A stretch of 64,000 bases of DNA from Xanthomonas vasicola. GTDB taxonomy: Bacteria > Pseudomonadota > Gammaproteobacteria > Xanthomonadales > Xanthomonadaceae. Both the position numbers and the translations under genes were made by a program. Shown here in pieces: positions 55,117 to 63,194 of this stretch. Within the stretch, counting starts at the first letter, position 1. Each line of letters starts with the position of its first letter. The notes beneath the pieces are model-generated. The model was not told the DNA's origin. It was given only the letters and a program-made list of their open reading frames with translations, and searched no databases. The stretch spans positions 1-64,000 of the forward strand of contig NZ_JSBW02000050.1 in the NCBI RefSeq assembly GCF_000772705.2, in the 5' to 3' direction.

Positions 55117-55838
55117 CCGCGCTGCCTGCCGCATCGATCACCTCTTCCGCGCTGGACAATCTGGAGGCGCTCAACGCGCAGCTGGAAGGACTGCGTGCCG
55201 ACGAACGCGTGGCCTGGGCGCTGCAGTACGGCCCGCAGGAAGCCGCGCTATCGTCCAGCTTCGGCGCGCAATCGGCAGTGACGCTGCATCTGCTCAGCCA
55301 GCAACGACCGGATATTCCGGTGATCCTGATCGACACCGGCTACCTGTTTCCGGAAACCTACCGCTTCGCCGATGCCCTGACCGAGCGACTCAAGCTCAAT
55401 CTCAGGGTGTATCGCCCGCTGGTCAGCCGCGCCTGGATGGAAGCGCGCCACGGACGCTTGTGGGAGCAAGGCATGGTCGGCATCGATCAATACAACAACC
55501 TGCGCAAGGTCGAACCGATGCGTCGCGCCTTGGACGAACTCAACGTGGGCACCTGGTTCACTGGCCTGCGCCGCAGCCAGTCCGGCGGCCGCGCGCAGAC
55601 GCCCATCGTGCAGAAGCGCGGCGAACGCTACAAGATCAGCCCGATCGCCGACTGGACCGATCGCGACGTGTGGCAATACCTGCAAGCGCACGATCTGCCG
55701 TATCACCCGCTGTGGGAACAAGGCTACGTGTCCATCGGCGATTTCCACACCACGCGTCGCTGGGAACCCGGCATGCGCGAAGAAGACACACGCTTCTTTG
55801 GCCTGAAGCGCGAGTGCGGCATCCACGAGGATATCTAG
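55113..55838 (+). CDS. cysH: PAPS reductase CysH
   Basis: 241 residues from ATG 55113. The PP-loop-derived motif is [14 protein letters not shown], followed by [32 protein letters not shown] and the C-terminal catalytic RECGIHED. The paired cysteines that bind a 4Fe-4S cluster in APS reductases are absent, so PAPS is the substrate, consistent with the APS kinase domain in CysNC. It reduces PAPS to sulfite using thioredoxin. Confidence 0.97.
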   Translation: MTALPAASITSSALDNLEALNAQLEGLRADERVAWALQYGPQEAALSSSFGAQSAVTLHLLSQQRPDIPVILIDTGYLFPETYRFADALTERLKLNLRVYRPLVSRAWMEARHGRLWEQGMVGIDQYNNLRKVEPMRRALDELNVGTWFTGLRRSQSGGRAQTPIVQKRGERYKISPIADWTDRDVWQYLQAHDLPYHPLWEQGYVSIGDFHTTRRWEPGMREEDTRFFGLKRECGIHEDI

Positions 55839-55960
55839 CTGCGGCAGCCCACTGCAATGTGGCTTGTACTGAGGCAGATCGCGACGTCTGTTTGGGCATG
55901 CTGCGCCTCATAACGATGGCAACGGGCTACGATCAGCGCCTGTGCATCGGCGCGCACCCA

Positions 55961-57580
55961 TCACCCTGCGACCGCATCCGCTTGCACACGCTGCATCCAG
56001 TAACGATCGAACAGCCACATCAGCACCAGCGACGCTCCAACCAGCGGGAAGATCAGCCCGCACAGCACCAGCAGCACCATCAGCCCTTGTAGCGTGCGTG
56101 GATCAGCGGGCAACGGCGGCACGCCCAGCCCTCCGCTTGGGCGACGCTTCCACCACATCACAGCCGCACTGACGCACAACAGCACAATCGCAATGCAGGC
56201 GAACAATAGGATCAACTGGTTTGCAGTGCCGTATTGCTGCCCAAGGTGCACATTGATACCCCATTCCATCAGCTTGGCCAGCGGCCCGTAGTCGCGGTAG
56301 CGCATGTCAAGCAGCACCGCACCGCTGTATTGATCCAGATGAATCACGCGCTGCCGCTGCAGATCGGCCGGATACACCGACGCGGTATAGACGCCGGTCG
56401 TACCACGCGGCGGCGCCACGCTATATCCCGGTAGGATGCCGCGCGCATCGAAGCGCGCAATCGCCGCATCCAGGCCGATCGCTCCACGTCCCGGCCCAGC
56501 GAAGCCGCCGGCATCGCCATGGGCGGCATGCGCGCTCTCTGCCGAGTGCGCGTGTTGGGTTGACTGCTCTGCGTGGGCTACGTGCTCTGCGTGTTCAGAC
56601 TCGGCTAAGTGCTCTGCGTTTTCTTCGTGGTCTACATGCCCTGCATGTGCCGAAAGCGCCATGTGCTCGGAGTGCTCGTTGCCGACCTGCAGCGCACTCG
56701 CGTGCTCGCAATGCAACGGCTCATCCAAGCCGCCAGCCCCTCGTACAGGCACCACTGACTCCGGCAAGCGCGCCTGCCGCAACGACCACGCCGGCTCACC
56801 GCTATCGGCCAAGCGCTGCTGCGACATCGGCTGCTGCACACGCAACCCGGCGGGATAGCCAAAATCATGCCCATTGGCCCAGCGATTGACCTGTGCACCC
56901 CAGAGCCATGACCACGGCATACCGGTCAGCGCCAGCAATAGCAGGATCGCCCCAACCCCGGCACCGGTCACCGCATGCAGGTCGCGCCAGAACAGCCGCT
57001 GCTTCGGCTTGCCACGCACACTGATCACGCCGCCACGTCGCCCGCGCGGCCACCACAGATACACACCGGTAAGCACCAGCACGATCGCCCAACCGCCCGC
57101 CATTTCGATCAGGCCAGGCGCATATGGCCCGACCAACGCCAGGCTGTGCAGCCGGCGGATCGTCCAGCTCAGCGTACCGTGCTCCGGCAAGGCACCCAAC
57201 ACCCGTGCACGGTATGGATCGACATAGACCACCTGCCGCACACCATGTGCATCCACCAGCCCGATCTCGGCGCTGGCATCCGCCTGTTTGGGCGTGGTGT
57301 AGACAAATAATCTACCGGCGTAGCGCTGTTGTGCAGCGGCAACCAACTGCTGTGCGGGCACGCGCGCGTGGCCTACCGGCACCACCTTCAAATCGTGGTG
57401 CACGCTGCGATCGATCGCGTCCTGATACAAAAACGCCGCCCCGGTCACCGCCAGCCAGATGATGAAAGGCAGCACCAGCAGTCCGGCATAGAAATGCCAG
57501 CGCCACACCGCGCGATAGAAGCGCCAGCGGTTACCTTGGCGTGCCTGGTCTACGCCACTGTGGTCAGTCATTGCATGCAT
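55961..57580 (-). CDS. PepSY-TM protein with His-rich periplasmic loop
   Basis: 539 residues from ATG 57580, which overlaps the receptor stop (TGATG); ATG 57571 is an alternative. Membrane helices occur at about 23-48 (WRWHFYAGLLVLPFIIWLAV), 170-190, 220-242 and 425-450, plus a C-terminal pair. PepSY domains lie between them (HDLKVVPVGHARVPAQQL; VIHLDQYSGAVLLDMRYRDYGPLAKLMEWGINVHLG). A stretch of about 70 residues (about 280-350) holds some 18 histidines spaced as xEHxE/HAxH, a likely metal-binding loop. Such proteins are inner-membrane reductases or carriers partnering TonB receptors. Copper or iron is inferred. Confidence 0.85.
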   Translation of the reverse strand: MHAMTDHSGVDQARQGNRWRFYRAVWRWHFYAGLLVLPFIIWLAVTGAAFLYQDAIDRSVHHDLKVVPVGHARVPAQQLVAAAQQRYAGRLFVYTTPKQADASAEIGLVDAHGVRQVVYVDPYRARVLGALPEHGTLSWTIRRLHSLALVGPYAPGLIEMAGGWAIVLVLTGVYLWWPRGRRGGVISVRGKPKQRLFWRDLHAVTGAGVGAILLLLALTGMPWSWLWGAQVNRWANGHDFGYPAGLRVQQPMSQQRLADSGEPAWSLRQARLPESVVPVRGAGGLDEPLHCEHASALQVGNEHSEHMALSAHAGHVDHEENAEHLAESEHAEHVAHAEQSTQHAHSAESAHAAHGDAGGFAGPGRGAIGLDAAIARFDARGILPGYSVAPPRGTTGVYTASVYPADLQRQRVIHLDQYSGAVLLDMRYRDYGPLAKLMEWGINVHLGQQYGTANQLILLFACIAIVLLCVSAAVMWWKRRPSGGLGVPPLPADPRTLQGLMVLLVLCGLIFPLVGASLVLMWLFDRYWMQRVQADAVAG

Positions 57581-59607
57581 CAGAAAGTCCAATCCCACGA
57601 CAGCGACAACGCGCGTCCATCGCCAGGCGAATAGCCCGAGCTGCCGCTGTCGTACCAGGCGTACACATACGCACGATCGGTGACATTGCGCAGCTGCAGG
57701 CTCAGCGCGTTGCGCGCATCCACATTCCAGCGCGCGCCCAGATTGAGCAAGGCATAGCCGCCGGTGCGGCCAAGCGTGTTGGTGCGCTCCAGGTAGTAGT
57801 CGCCTTGCGCATTGCCCCAGGCGCTCAACTGCACCGCCGAACTGACCTGCCACTCCAGCCCGGCGGTCGCCAACCAGTGCGGCACGTTTTCGATCTCCTT
57901 GCCGCGCGTGGCCGGGGCACTCGGATCGGGCGTGGCGATCGTGGCCTTCTGTCGCGAATACGACACCCAAGCACGCCAGTGCTCAGCCGGCTGCAGGTTG
58001 AGCTGCGCATCCCAACCGCGCCGCAGCGTGCGGCCGACATTGGCCACATCGCCAATGCCCACCACGCCATTCACACCAAAGACGGTCGCCACCTCACCGG
58101 ATGCGCGTTGCTCCCAATAGGCCAGGCGCCCGTCCAACAGAGTCGACGGTGCGAACTTGAGGCCGGTCTCCCAGCCGTCATTGATCGACGGCCCCAGGTT
58201 GCCGGGCTGGCGACGGTAGGCGCCATCGCCGCTGCCGATCTGGAAGGTGCGTCCCCAGTTCGCATACACGCTGCTCTGCTCACCCACGCGGTAGCTCGCA
58301 CTGAATTTGGGTTGCTTGATGGTGCCGTAGTCATAGGTCGGCGCAACGGTGCCGGCCAGCACATCGTGCAGTTGCCCATCGACGCGATCGATGCGATACC
58401 CCGGCACCAGCTGCAAGCGCGCAAACGGCGTCAGCACCGCCTGCACATACGCGCCACGTGTGCGCAGGTCGTAATCCCAATCGCGCAACTGCGCGCTGCG
58501 AACGCGGGCCACGGTGCGATACCGCTGCGACTGATTTTCCTGCCACTGCGCATCTATCCCTGCTTCGAGATTGGCATTCAGCGCGCCCCAATTCGGCTGC
58601 CAGTTACTCCGCAGCAGCAGCCCGCGATGGGTTTCATCGGTATCGCGTTCCTGCTGCAGCCCCGCCTGGGAAAACCGCACCCAGCGCTGATTGCGGTAGT
58701 CGTTCTGGTAGGCCTTGGCACTCCATTGCGCCTGTTCACCGAGCTCGCCGTCCGCATGCAGCGCAGTCTGGCGCAGACGACGCTCGCTGCGATCGTTCTG
58801 CGCATAGTCCGGCGAGCTTCGCGGCGCTGCGCGTGCGGTAGCGGCGTCCAGATAGCCCGCTTCCAATGCATGGTTGTCGTAATACCGCGTGGTGAGCCCG
58901 GCGCGGAATGCACCATCCGGGTCGGTGTAAAACCACTTGCCCGCCACGCTGAGTTTGCGCGCATCGGCATGATCGCGATAGCCGTCCGAGTCGCGCCAGG
59001 CCAGCACATAGTTCTGGCTCCACGCGCCCTGTTCGAAACCTTTGCTGAGTTGCACCTCGCGCTCATCGAAGCTGCCGGCCGTCACGCTCAAGCGGCCATC
59101 GTTGCCGCCAGTGCGGGTCAGCACGTCCACGCTGCCGGCAATGGCGTTCAAACCATAGCGCGCGTCGTTGGTGCCACGCACGATCTCGATCGCGCTGATG
59201 TCTTGCGGAAATACCGCATCCAGATACGGCATGGCGCCGGCATTGTCGTTGCTGGGAATGCCGTCGATCAGCAATTTCACCGCATTGATGCGTCCCTCGC
59301 CGTTGAAACCGCGGAACGAAAAACGCCCTGCATCCGTGCCCATGCGGAACTGGGTCACCTGCACTCCGGGCGCGCGCATCAGCAGTTCCCAGCTGTAATC
59401 CACATGTTGATCGTGCAGCAGCTCGCCGCCGATCACATCCACCGAGCTCAACACGCGCGCCGTGCTCGGGCTGCGCTGCGCGTGTTCGCTGACCAGCACC
59501 TTGCCCAGCGTCAGTGCCGCGTCCTGCGCCTGCACATTGCATGCAGGCCCCCACACCAACGCCAACGACGGCGCATACCACATCGTTTTCAACAACCGTA
59601 GACGCAT
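57580..59607 (-). CDS. TonB-dependent receptor (metal/siderophore type)
   Basis: 675 residues from ATG 59607 (MRLRLLKT). A signal peptide ends VQA near residue 28. The plug has SPSTARVLSSVDVIGGELL, ELLMRAPGVQVTQFRMGTDAGRFSFRGFNGEGRINAVKLLIDGIP and IEIVRGTNDARYGLNAIAG. The 22-strand barrel ends ALSLSWDWTF. The size and the plug resemble metal-chelate receptors rather than the longer sugar receptors such as the one at 22183-25119. It sits between DUF2946 and PepSY genes in one operon, an arrangement often seen with copper or other metal uptake; the ligand is inferred. Confidence 0.92.
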   Translation of the reverse strand: MRLRLLKTMWYAPSLALVWGPACNVQAQDAALTLGKVLVSEHAQRSPSTARVLSSVDVIGGELLHDQHVDYSWELLMRAPGVQVTQFRMGTDAGRFSFRGFNGEGRINAVKLLIDGIPSNDNAGAMPYLDAVFPQDISAIEIVRGTNDARYGLNAIAGSVDVLTRTGGNDGRLSVTAGSFDEREVQLSKGFEQGAWSQNYVLAWRDSDGYRDHADARKLSVAGKWFYTDPDGAFRAGLTTRYYDNHALEAGYLDAATARAAPRSSPDYAQNDRSERRLRQTALHADGELGEQAQWSAKAYQNDYRNQRWVRFSQAGLQQERDTDETHRGLLLRSNWQPNWGALNANLEAGIDAQWQENQSQRYRTVARVRSAQLRDWDYDLRTRGAYVQAVLTPFARLQLVPGYRIDRVDGQLHDVLAGTVAPTYDYGTIKQPKFSASYRVGEQSSVYANWGRTFQIGSGDGAYRRQPGNLGPSINDGWETGLKFAPSTLLDGRLAYWEQRASGEVATVFGVNGVVGIGDVANVGRTLRRGWDAQLNLQPAEHWRAWVSYSRQKATIATPDPSAPATRGKEIENVPHWLATAGLEWQVSSAVQLSAWGNAQGDYYLERTNTLGRTGGYALLNLGARWNVDARNALSLQLRNVTDRAYVYAWYDSGSSGYSPGDGRALSLSWDWTF

Positions 59608-59776
59608 TACCAACCCTTCGCCGTGGGAGCACGGCCGCACAGCCGTGCGCTGCCACCACTGTGGCGCGCATCGGCATCACTCGAATAAGATGCGAGTCGT
59701 CCGCGATACCCTGCAGCGCGCGATACCTCACGCGCGCACAGGGCATGACTGCATGGACGCCCGCGCAGGGGCAACC

Positions 59777-60214
59777 TTACGCGGGCAGCGGTGGTCCACG
59801 TGCGCCGAGCGCGGCCCACCGAAAGACCGGGCCTGCGCTTGCCTGGGTGTACGCTGGCGCAGGCGTCGGCCGCAGCTGCAGCAGGCACAGCAATGCCACG
59901 ATGAGCAATAGGAGCAAGCGTGCGGCCAATACGCAGTAGTCGCAGGCCTCGCCATGTGTCGCTGCCTCGTGGCTGCCGGCGTGCTGCGTCGCCGTCGCGG
60001 AATCGGAGTGCGCATGCGTCGCAATCCCTGGCGGCCGGGTTCGATGACCGGCATGCAGCGAGCTCTCTGCCGACAATGCCGGGGCGCTCATGCACATCGG
60101 CTCAGCCGACTGTGCCTGGCTCCAGCGGCTGATCAGCGGAGCCACCAGCATCAGTACCACCGCCAGACAGGCAAGCAGAGGCAATAACCGATGGTGGCGG
60201 AACGAGCGACGCAT
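59777..60214 (-). CDS. DUF2946-family membrane protein
   Basis: 145 residues from ATG 60214. An N-terminal hydrophobic helix (LLPLLACLAVVLMLVAPLI) precedes a His/Cys-containing periplasmic part (EPMCMSAPALS, HAGHRTRP, HAHSDS, HAGSHEAATHGEACDYC), and a second hydrophobic helix follows (VLAARLLLLLIVALLCLLQL). The C-x2-C and the histidines suggest metal binding. DUF2946 genes commonly accompany TonB metal receptors; the function is not established. It is the first gene of the three-gene minus-strand operon. Confidence 0.85.
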   Translation of the reverse strand: MRRSFRHHRLLPLLACLAVVLMLVAPLISRWSQAQSAEPMCMSAPALSAESSLHAGHRTRPPGIATHAHSDSATATQHAGSHEAATHGEACDYCVLAARLLLLLIVALLCLLQLRPTPAPAYTQASAGPVFRWAALGARGPPLPA

Positions 60215-60526
60215 GCCTGCGAGTGTAAGCCGCCATGTCTCCCGGGGCGATGGTTGCGGCCGATGCGCGACCGGATGTCGCACCTGATTGGGGCTGTTGC
60301 ACCCGCTGGCCCGTCGCGGGCACACGCAGGCGACCAGAGCATGGCAACACTGCGGAGAGCAGACCTGGATGCCAGCCGTCCCCAGACTCTCTGCCATCAC
60401 ACCAGCCTCACGCCAACCCACCGTCCAGGTCGGCAGCCACACTTTTTTCTCACCTCCGTGACGCCAGGCACATGACGTGCCTTGGCATGCCCTATGCTTG
60501 CGGCTTACCACTCTTTACCTGCGCGC
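60215..60526. promoter_or_regulatory. Divergent spacer between DUF2946 operon and histidine kinase
   Basis: 312 bp without a gene. Promoters for both directions must be here. An inverted repeat AGGCAC-ATGAC-GTGCCT at 60466-60482, 45 bp before the kinase start, is a possible operator. Confidence 0.35.
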
Positions 60527-61723
60527 ATGAGTACCGTCCTGTCCGATATCGCGGCCGAACCGCTTCCTTGCGCACCCAAGCCCCCCAGCGAAACGCTGCG
60601 CCTCCAGGCGCTGCGCAGCTACGGCATTCTCGACACTCCGCGCGAAGCGGCGTTCGAAGACATCACCCGGCTCGCCTCGATCATCTGCCAGACGCCAATC
60701 GCGCTGATCAGCCTAGTGGATGCAGATCGCCAGTGGTTCAAGAGCGAACTCGGGCTGGGCGAGCGCGAGACGCCGTTGTTCAAATCGATGTGCGCGTACG
60801 CGCTGCTCGACAATGACGTGCTGGTGGTGCCAGACACGCGCGAAGACATCCGCTTTGCGCGCAACCCGCTGGTCACCGGCGAGGCGCCGCTACACTTTTA
60901 TGCGGGTGCCTTGTTGAAGACGCCCGACGGTCTGCCGCTGGGAACCGTCTGCGTGCTGGACCGGAAACCGCGTCAGCTCACCGATGAGCAGGTGGAAGCC
61001 CTGCGCGCGCTGGCACGCCAGACCATGGCGCAGTTGGAATTGCGCCGCGCGCTGGCAATCGCCGAGGAATCCGATCGCTACCGCAGCCGCCTGATGGCCA
61101 TCGCCGGTCATGATCTGAAGACTCCGCTGCGCACTGCTGCTTACGCCATCGACAAGATGCGCCGGCATGCCAACGTCGATTCCATCCCGCCCCTGGTGAC
61201 CGCGCGCGATGCGATCAGCCTGGTCGGCCGTAGCCTGGACGAATTGGCCACGCTGGCGGCCTCGAGCAAGGCTGCCATGCCGGACCTGCAATCGCTGCAG
61301 CTGGAAGACGTGCTGCATTCGGTGCTCGGCGTGTGGCGGCAGCAGGCCATCGACAAGTGCCTGGCACTGCGCCATGTACCTACCTCGCTCCGCGTGCGCA
61401 GCCATCCCAGCTTGTTGACCACCTTGATCGGCAACCTGGTCGGCAATGCCATCAAGTACACCGAACGCGGTCGCGTGCTGGTCGGCACCCGCCGCCGCCC
61501 CGGTTTTGCAGTGGTGGAAATCATCGACAGCGGCATTGGCTTGAATCTGGAGCACCCCGAGCAGGTCTTCCAGGCGTTCCGCCAAGCCGACCCGCGCAGC
61601 GACGGCTTGGGCATCGGTCTATGGATCGTGCACCGCACTGCCGAGACATTGGGATGCGAAGTAGACGTGCGTCCGCGCCCGCAAGGCGGCACCTGTTTTT
61701 CGGTGCGGATTCCCTTAGCTTAA
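60527..61723 (+). CDS. GAF-domain sensor histidine kinase (cytosolic)
   Basis: 398 residues from ATG 60527. A GAF domain covers about 30-180 (LRSYGILDTPREAAFEDITRLAS, VDADRQWFKSELGL, FYAGALLKTPDGLPLGTVCVLD). A HisKA region follows with MAIAGHDLKTPLRTAAYAID (His about 195), then HATPase_c with the N box LIGNLVGNAIKYTERG, G1 IIDSGIGL, F box and G2 DGLGIGLWIV. No membrane segments, so it senses an intracellular signal. No response regulator is adjacent, making it an orphan kinase. Confidence 0.93.
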   Translation: MSTVLSDIAAEPLPCAPKPPSETLRLQALRSYGILDTPREAAFEDITRLASIICQTPIALISLVDADRQWFKSELGLGERETPLFKSMCAYALLDNDVLVVPDTREDIRFARNPLVTGEAPLHFYAGALLKTPDGLPLGTVCVLDRKPRQLTDEQVEALRALARQTMAQLELRRALAIAEESDRYRSRLMAIAGHDLKTPLRTAAYAIDKMRRHANVDSIPPLVTARDAISLVGRSLDELATLAASSKAAMPDLQSLQLEDVLHSVLGVWRQQAIDKCLALRHVPTSLRVRSHPSLLTTLIGNLVGNAIKYTERGRVLVGTRRRPGFAVVEIIDSGIGLNLEHPEQVFQAFRQADPRSDGLGIGLWIVHRTAETLGCEVDVRPRPQGGTCFSVRIPLA

Positions 61724-61806
61724 GGTCTGTAGCGCGCAAATTGTTTCGGCAATCTGCGGCTAAGCCTGGGATCTTACGTTAGGGCGCTGGTGTGCAGCCG
61801 GACTAA

Positions 61807-61947
61807 GAGCAGCTAACAAAACTACTGCGCAGCCGCCAGGCGGGCGCGGCCGGTGCTCGGAATCCTCATGTACCACTCGTACACTCCGGTTCCTGTGCGC
61901 CGCCCGCACCCGCCTGACGACTGCTCGCTACGTTTTGTTAGCCGCTC
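61807..61947. repeat. 141-bp foldback element with long inverted arms
   Basis: The ends are GAGCAGCTAACAAAAC (61807-61822) and GTTTTGTTAGCCGCTC (61932-61947), inverted with one mismatch. Beyond the 16-bp ends the two halves still align as inverted copies for roughly 50 further bases (CAGGCGGG(C/T)GCGG and flanks), so the whole element can fold on itself. It is non-coding and of the MITE type. Confidence 0.75.
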
Positions 61948-62157
61948 GAAACAAGGCTGCCAGTGAAATCCCGCCCAGCCAACATTGCAGCAGCGCACAC
62001 CATATGCGATGCGATGTCGCATGTGAGCGGCGCTGCGGAGACCGGGCAAACTTGCCGTAGCGACGCGCTAGCGCTCATCGCGGACCACCGCATCGCACAC
62101 GGCCCGTCCTCGCGCTGTGTCATCTCAAAGAAAGTGTCCCCGGACGGAACACAATCC

Positions 62158-62195
62158 AAAAAAAAAGCGGACCCGGGCTCTCGACCCGGATCCGC
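62158..62195 (-). terminator. Strong intrinsic terminator (minus strand)
   Basis: On the minus strand, GCGGATCCGGG-TCGAGAG-CCCGGGTCCGC (11 pairs, one G-T) is followed immediately by nine T residues. This is the clearest rho-independent terminator in the window. The nearest minus-strand coding sequence ends 707 bp upstream (62903), so it ends either a long cysB-operon tail or a separate small RNA. Confidence 0.85.
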
Positions 62196-62380
62196 CACCA
62201 AGCACGCCAGGTCTCTCCCCAGGGACCCAGGTGCGCCAGCCGCTCTGTGCACAGCCTCGTGCAACAGTGATGCGACAGCGCTAGCAACCCTTCGACGACA
62301 CCGCGAAACACCCCGGCAATGCAATCAACTGCATCGCAGGCTCTGCGCCGTCCACCCCTAGACGTTCAAGAGTGTCGTGT
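62160..62380 (-). ncRNA. Candidate small RNA ending at the intrinsic terminator
   Basis: Roughly 200 bases upstream of the terminator contain no minus-strand coding frame. A possible minus-strand promoter has TTGCGC and CTTATA elements about 18 bp apart near 62385-62415. The family is not recognised. The alternative is 3' read-through of the cysB transcript. Confidence 0.35.
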
Positions 62381-62381
62381 C

Positions 62382-62573
62382 ATGGTTGCTATAAGGGTTT
62401 TCGACAAGACAGCGCGCAACTTGATGCGCTACGCCGACGCCGACTGCGTAGCCCTGACACTGGTAGGGGAAATCACTGACAGCACGCATCGCGGATATGC
62501 CGAGCACAAGCGTATCACATTGATTGCGCTGGATTTTTTTCGTCGCCATTACGCTGCAGCGCAGCAGGCGTGA
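62382..62573 (+). CDS. Possible 63-residue protein
   Basis: The frame begins MVAIRVFDKTARNLMRYADAD and ends FFRRHYAAAQQA, a protein-like sequence without low complexity. There is no clear ribosome site and third-position GC is lower than in neighbouring genes. I do not recognise it. It could be a small foreign gene or chance. Confidence 0.28.
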   Translation: MVAIRVFDKTARNLMRYADADCVALTLVGEITDSTHRGYAEHKRITLIALDFFRRHYAAAQQA

Positions 62574-62763
62574 AGAGCGAACCCAACCGGAGACGCCAGA
62601 TCGCGTCGCTACAGCGACCAAGCAAACACGGCTGCGATGCGCAGGGATCACGTTTCAACGCACGGGTTACTGCAACCACCAATCCGCTGGTTTCCGGGAA
62701 AGCCGCGTCTCATTGCATCAACACTATCAGCGCGTAAAAAAAAGCTGCCTCAACCGCGACAGA

Positions 62764-62892
62764 ACAGCAAACAAACCGGCGTAACAGCAGCAGCATGCGG
62801 CCAATGCGCCCGAACCGCATCTACACGCGTCCACTCCAGCTCCCGTGCGCCGTCCACAACGCCGGACGACTGCCCGCGCCGGCCCGTTGGCC
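62764..62892. repeat. Decayed copy of the foldback element
   Basis: The segment reading GTGCGCCGTCCACAACGCCG and then GACGACTGCCCGCGCC...GTTGGCCGCTCG parallels the right half of the 61807-61947 element (GTGCGCCGCCCGCACCCGCC, GACGACTGCTCGC, GTTAGCCGCTCG). Several substitutions are present, and the terminal AACAAAAC motif is degraded. Confidence 0.45.
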
Positions 62893-62902
62893 GCTCGCAA
62901 CT

Positions 62903-63184
62903 TCAGAACCCGGACGCATCTGCATCCTGGCGTGCAAACCACTCCGCCGAATGCACATCCTCGGCGGCAACTTCCAACGCCTTGCGCAGTATTTCCAGCG
63001 GGATCTGCACGCGCGTGTCGCCCACCTGCAGCGCCACCCATAACGCTTCGTCGCGTGGGTCGGCCAGCACCGTCAGAACCTCGTGCTCTCGGCCCTCGAT
63101 CGTGGCCGAGAGCTGCAGCGACATGCCGCCGTCCGGCTCGGACGACCAGAGCCTGCTGAGGGAAGGACGCAGTGGGTCGGTCAT
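62903..63184 (-). CDS. Small conserved-looking hypothetical protein next to cysB
   Basis: 93 residues from ATG 63184. It reads as one beta-rich domain (MSLQLSATIEGREHEVLTVLADPRDEALWVALQVGDTRVQIPLEILRKALEVA) with an acidic C-terminus. No motif is recognised. It starts 10 bp after the cysB stop codon on the same strand, so it is probably co-transcribed with cysB. Codon use is typical of the core genome. Confidence 0.7.
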   Translation of the reverse strand: MTDPLRPSLSRLWSSEPDGGMSLQLSATIEGREHEVLTVLADPRDEALWVALQVGDTRVQIPLEILRKALEVAAEDVHSAEWFARQDADASGF

Positions 63185-63194
63185 TGTGGGCAGC

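Larger units (their letters stand above)
61724..62902. other. ~1.2-kb repeat-rich spacer between kinase and cysB region
   Basis: It contains the foldback element (61807-61947), the strong minus-strand terminator (62158-62195), a doubtful 63-residue plus-strand frame (62382-62573) and a decayed copy of the foldback element's right half (about 62764-62892). Nothing else is recognisable. Confidence 0.6.

Noticed and set aside
62382..62573. 63-residue plus-strand protein as a firm gene
   Set aside because: Low third-position GC and no ribosome site; listed only at low confidence.
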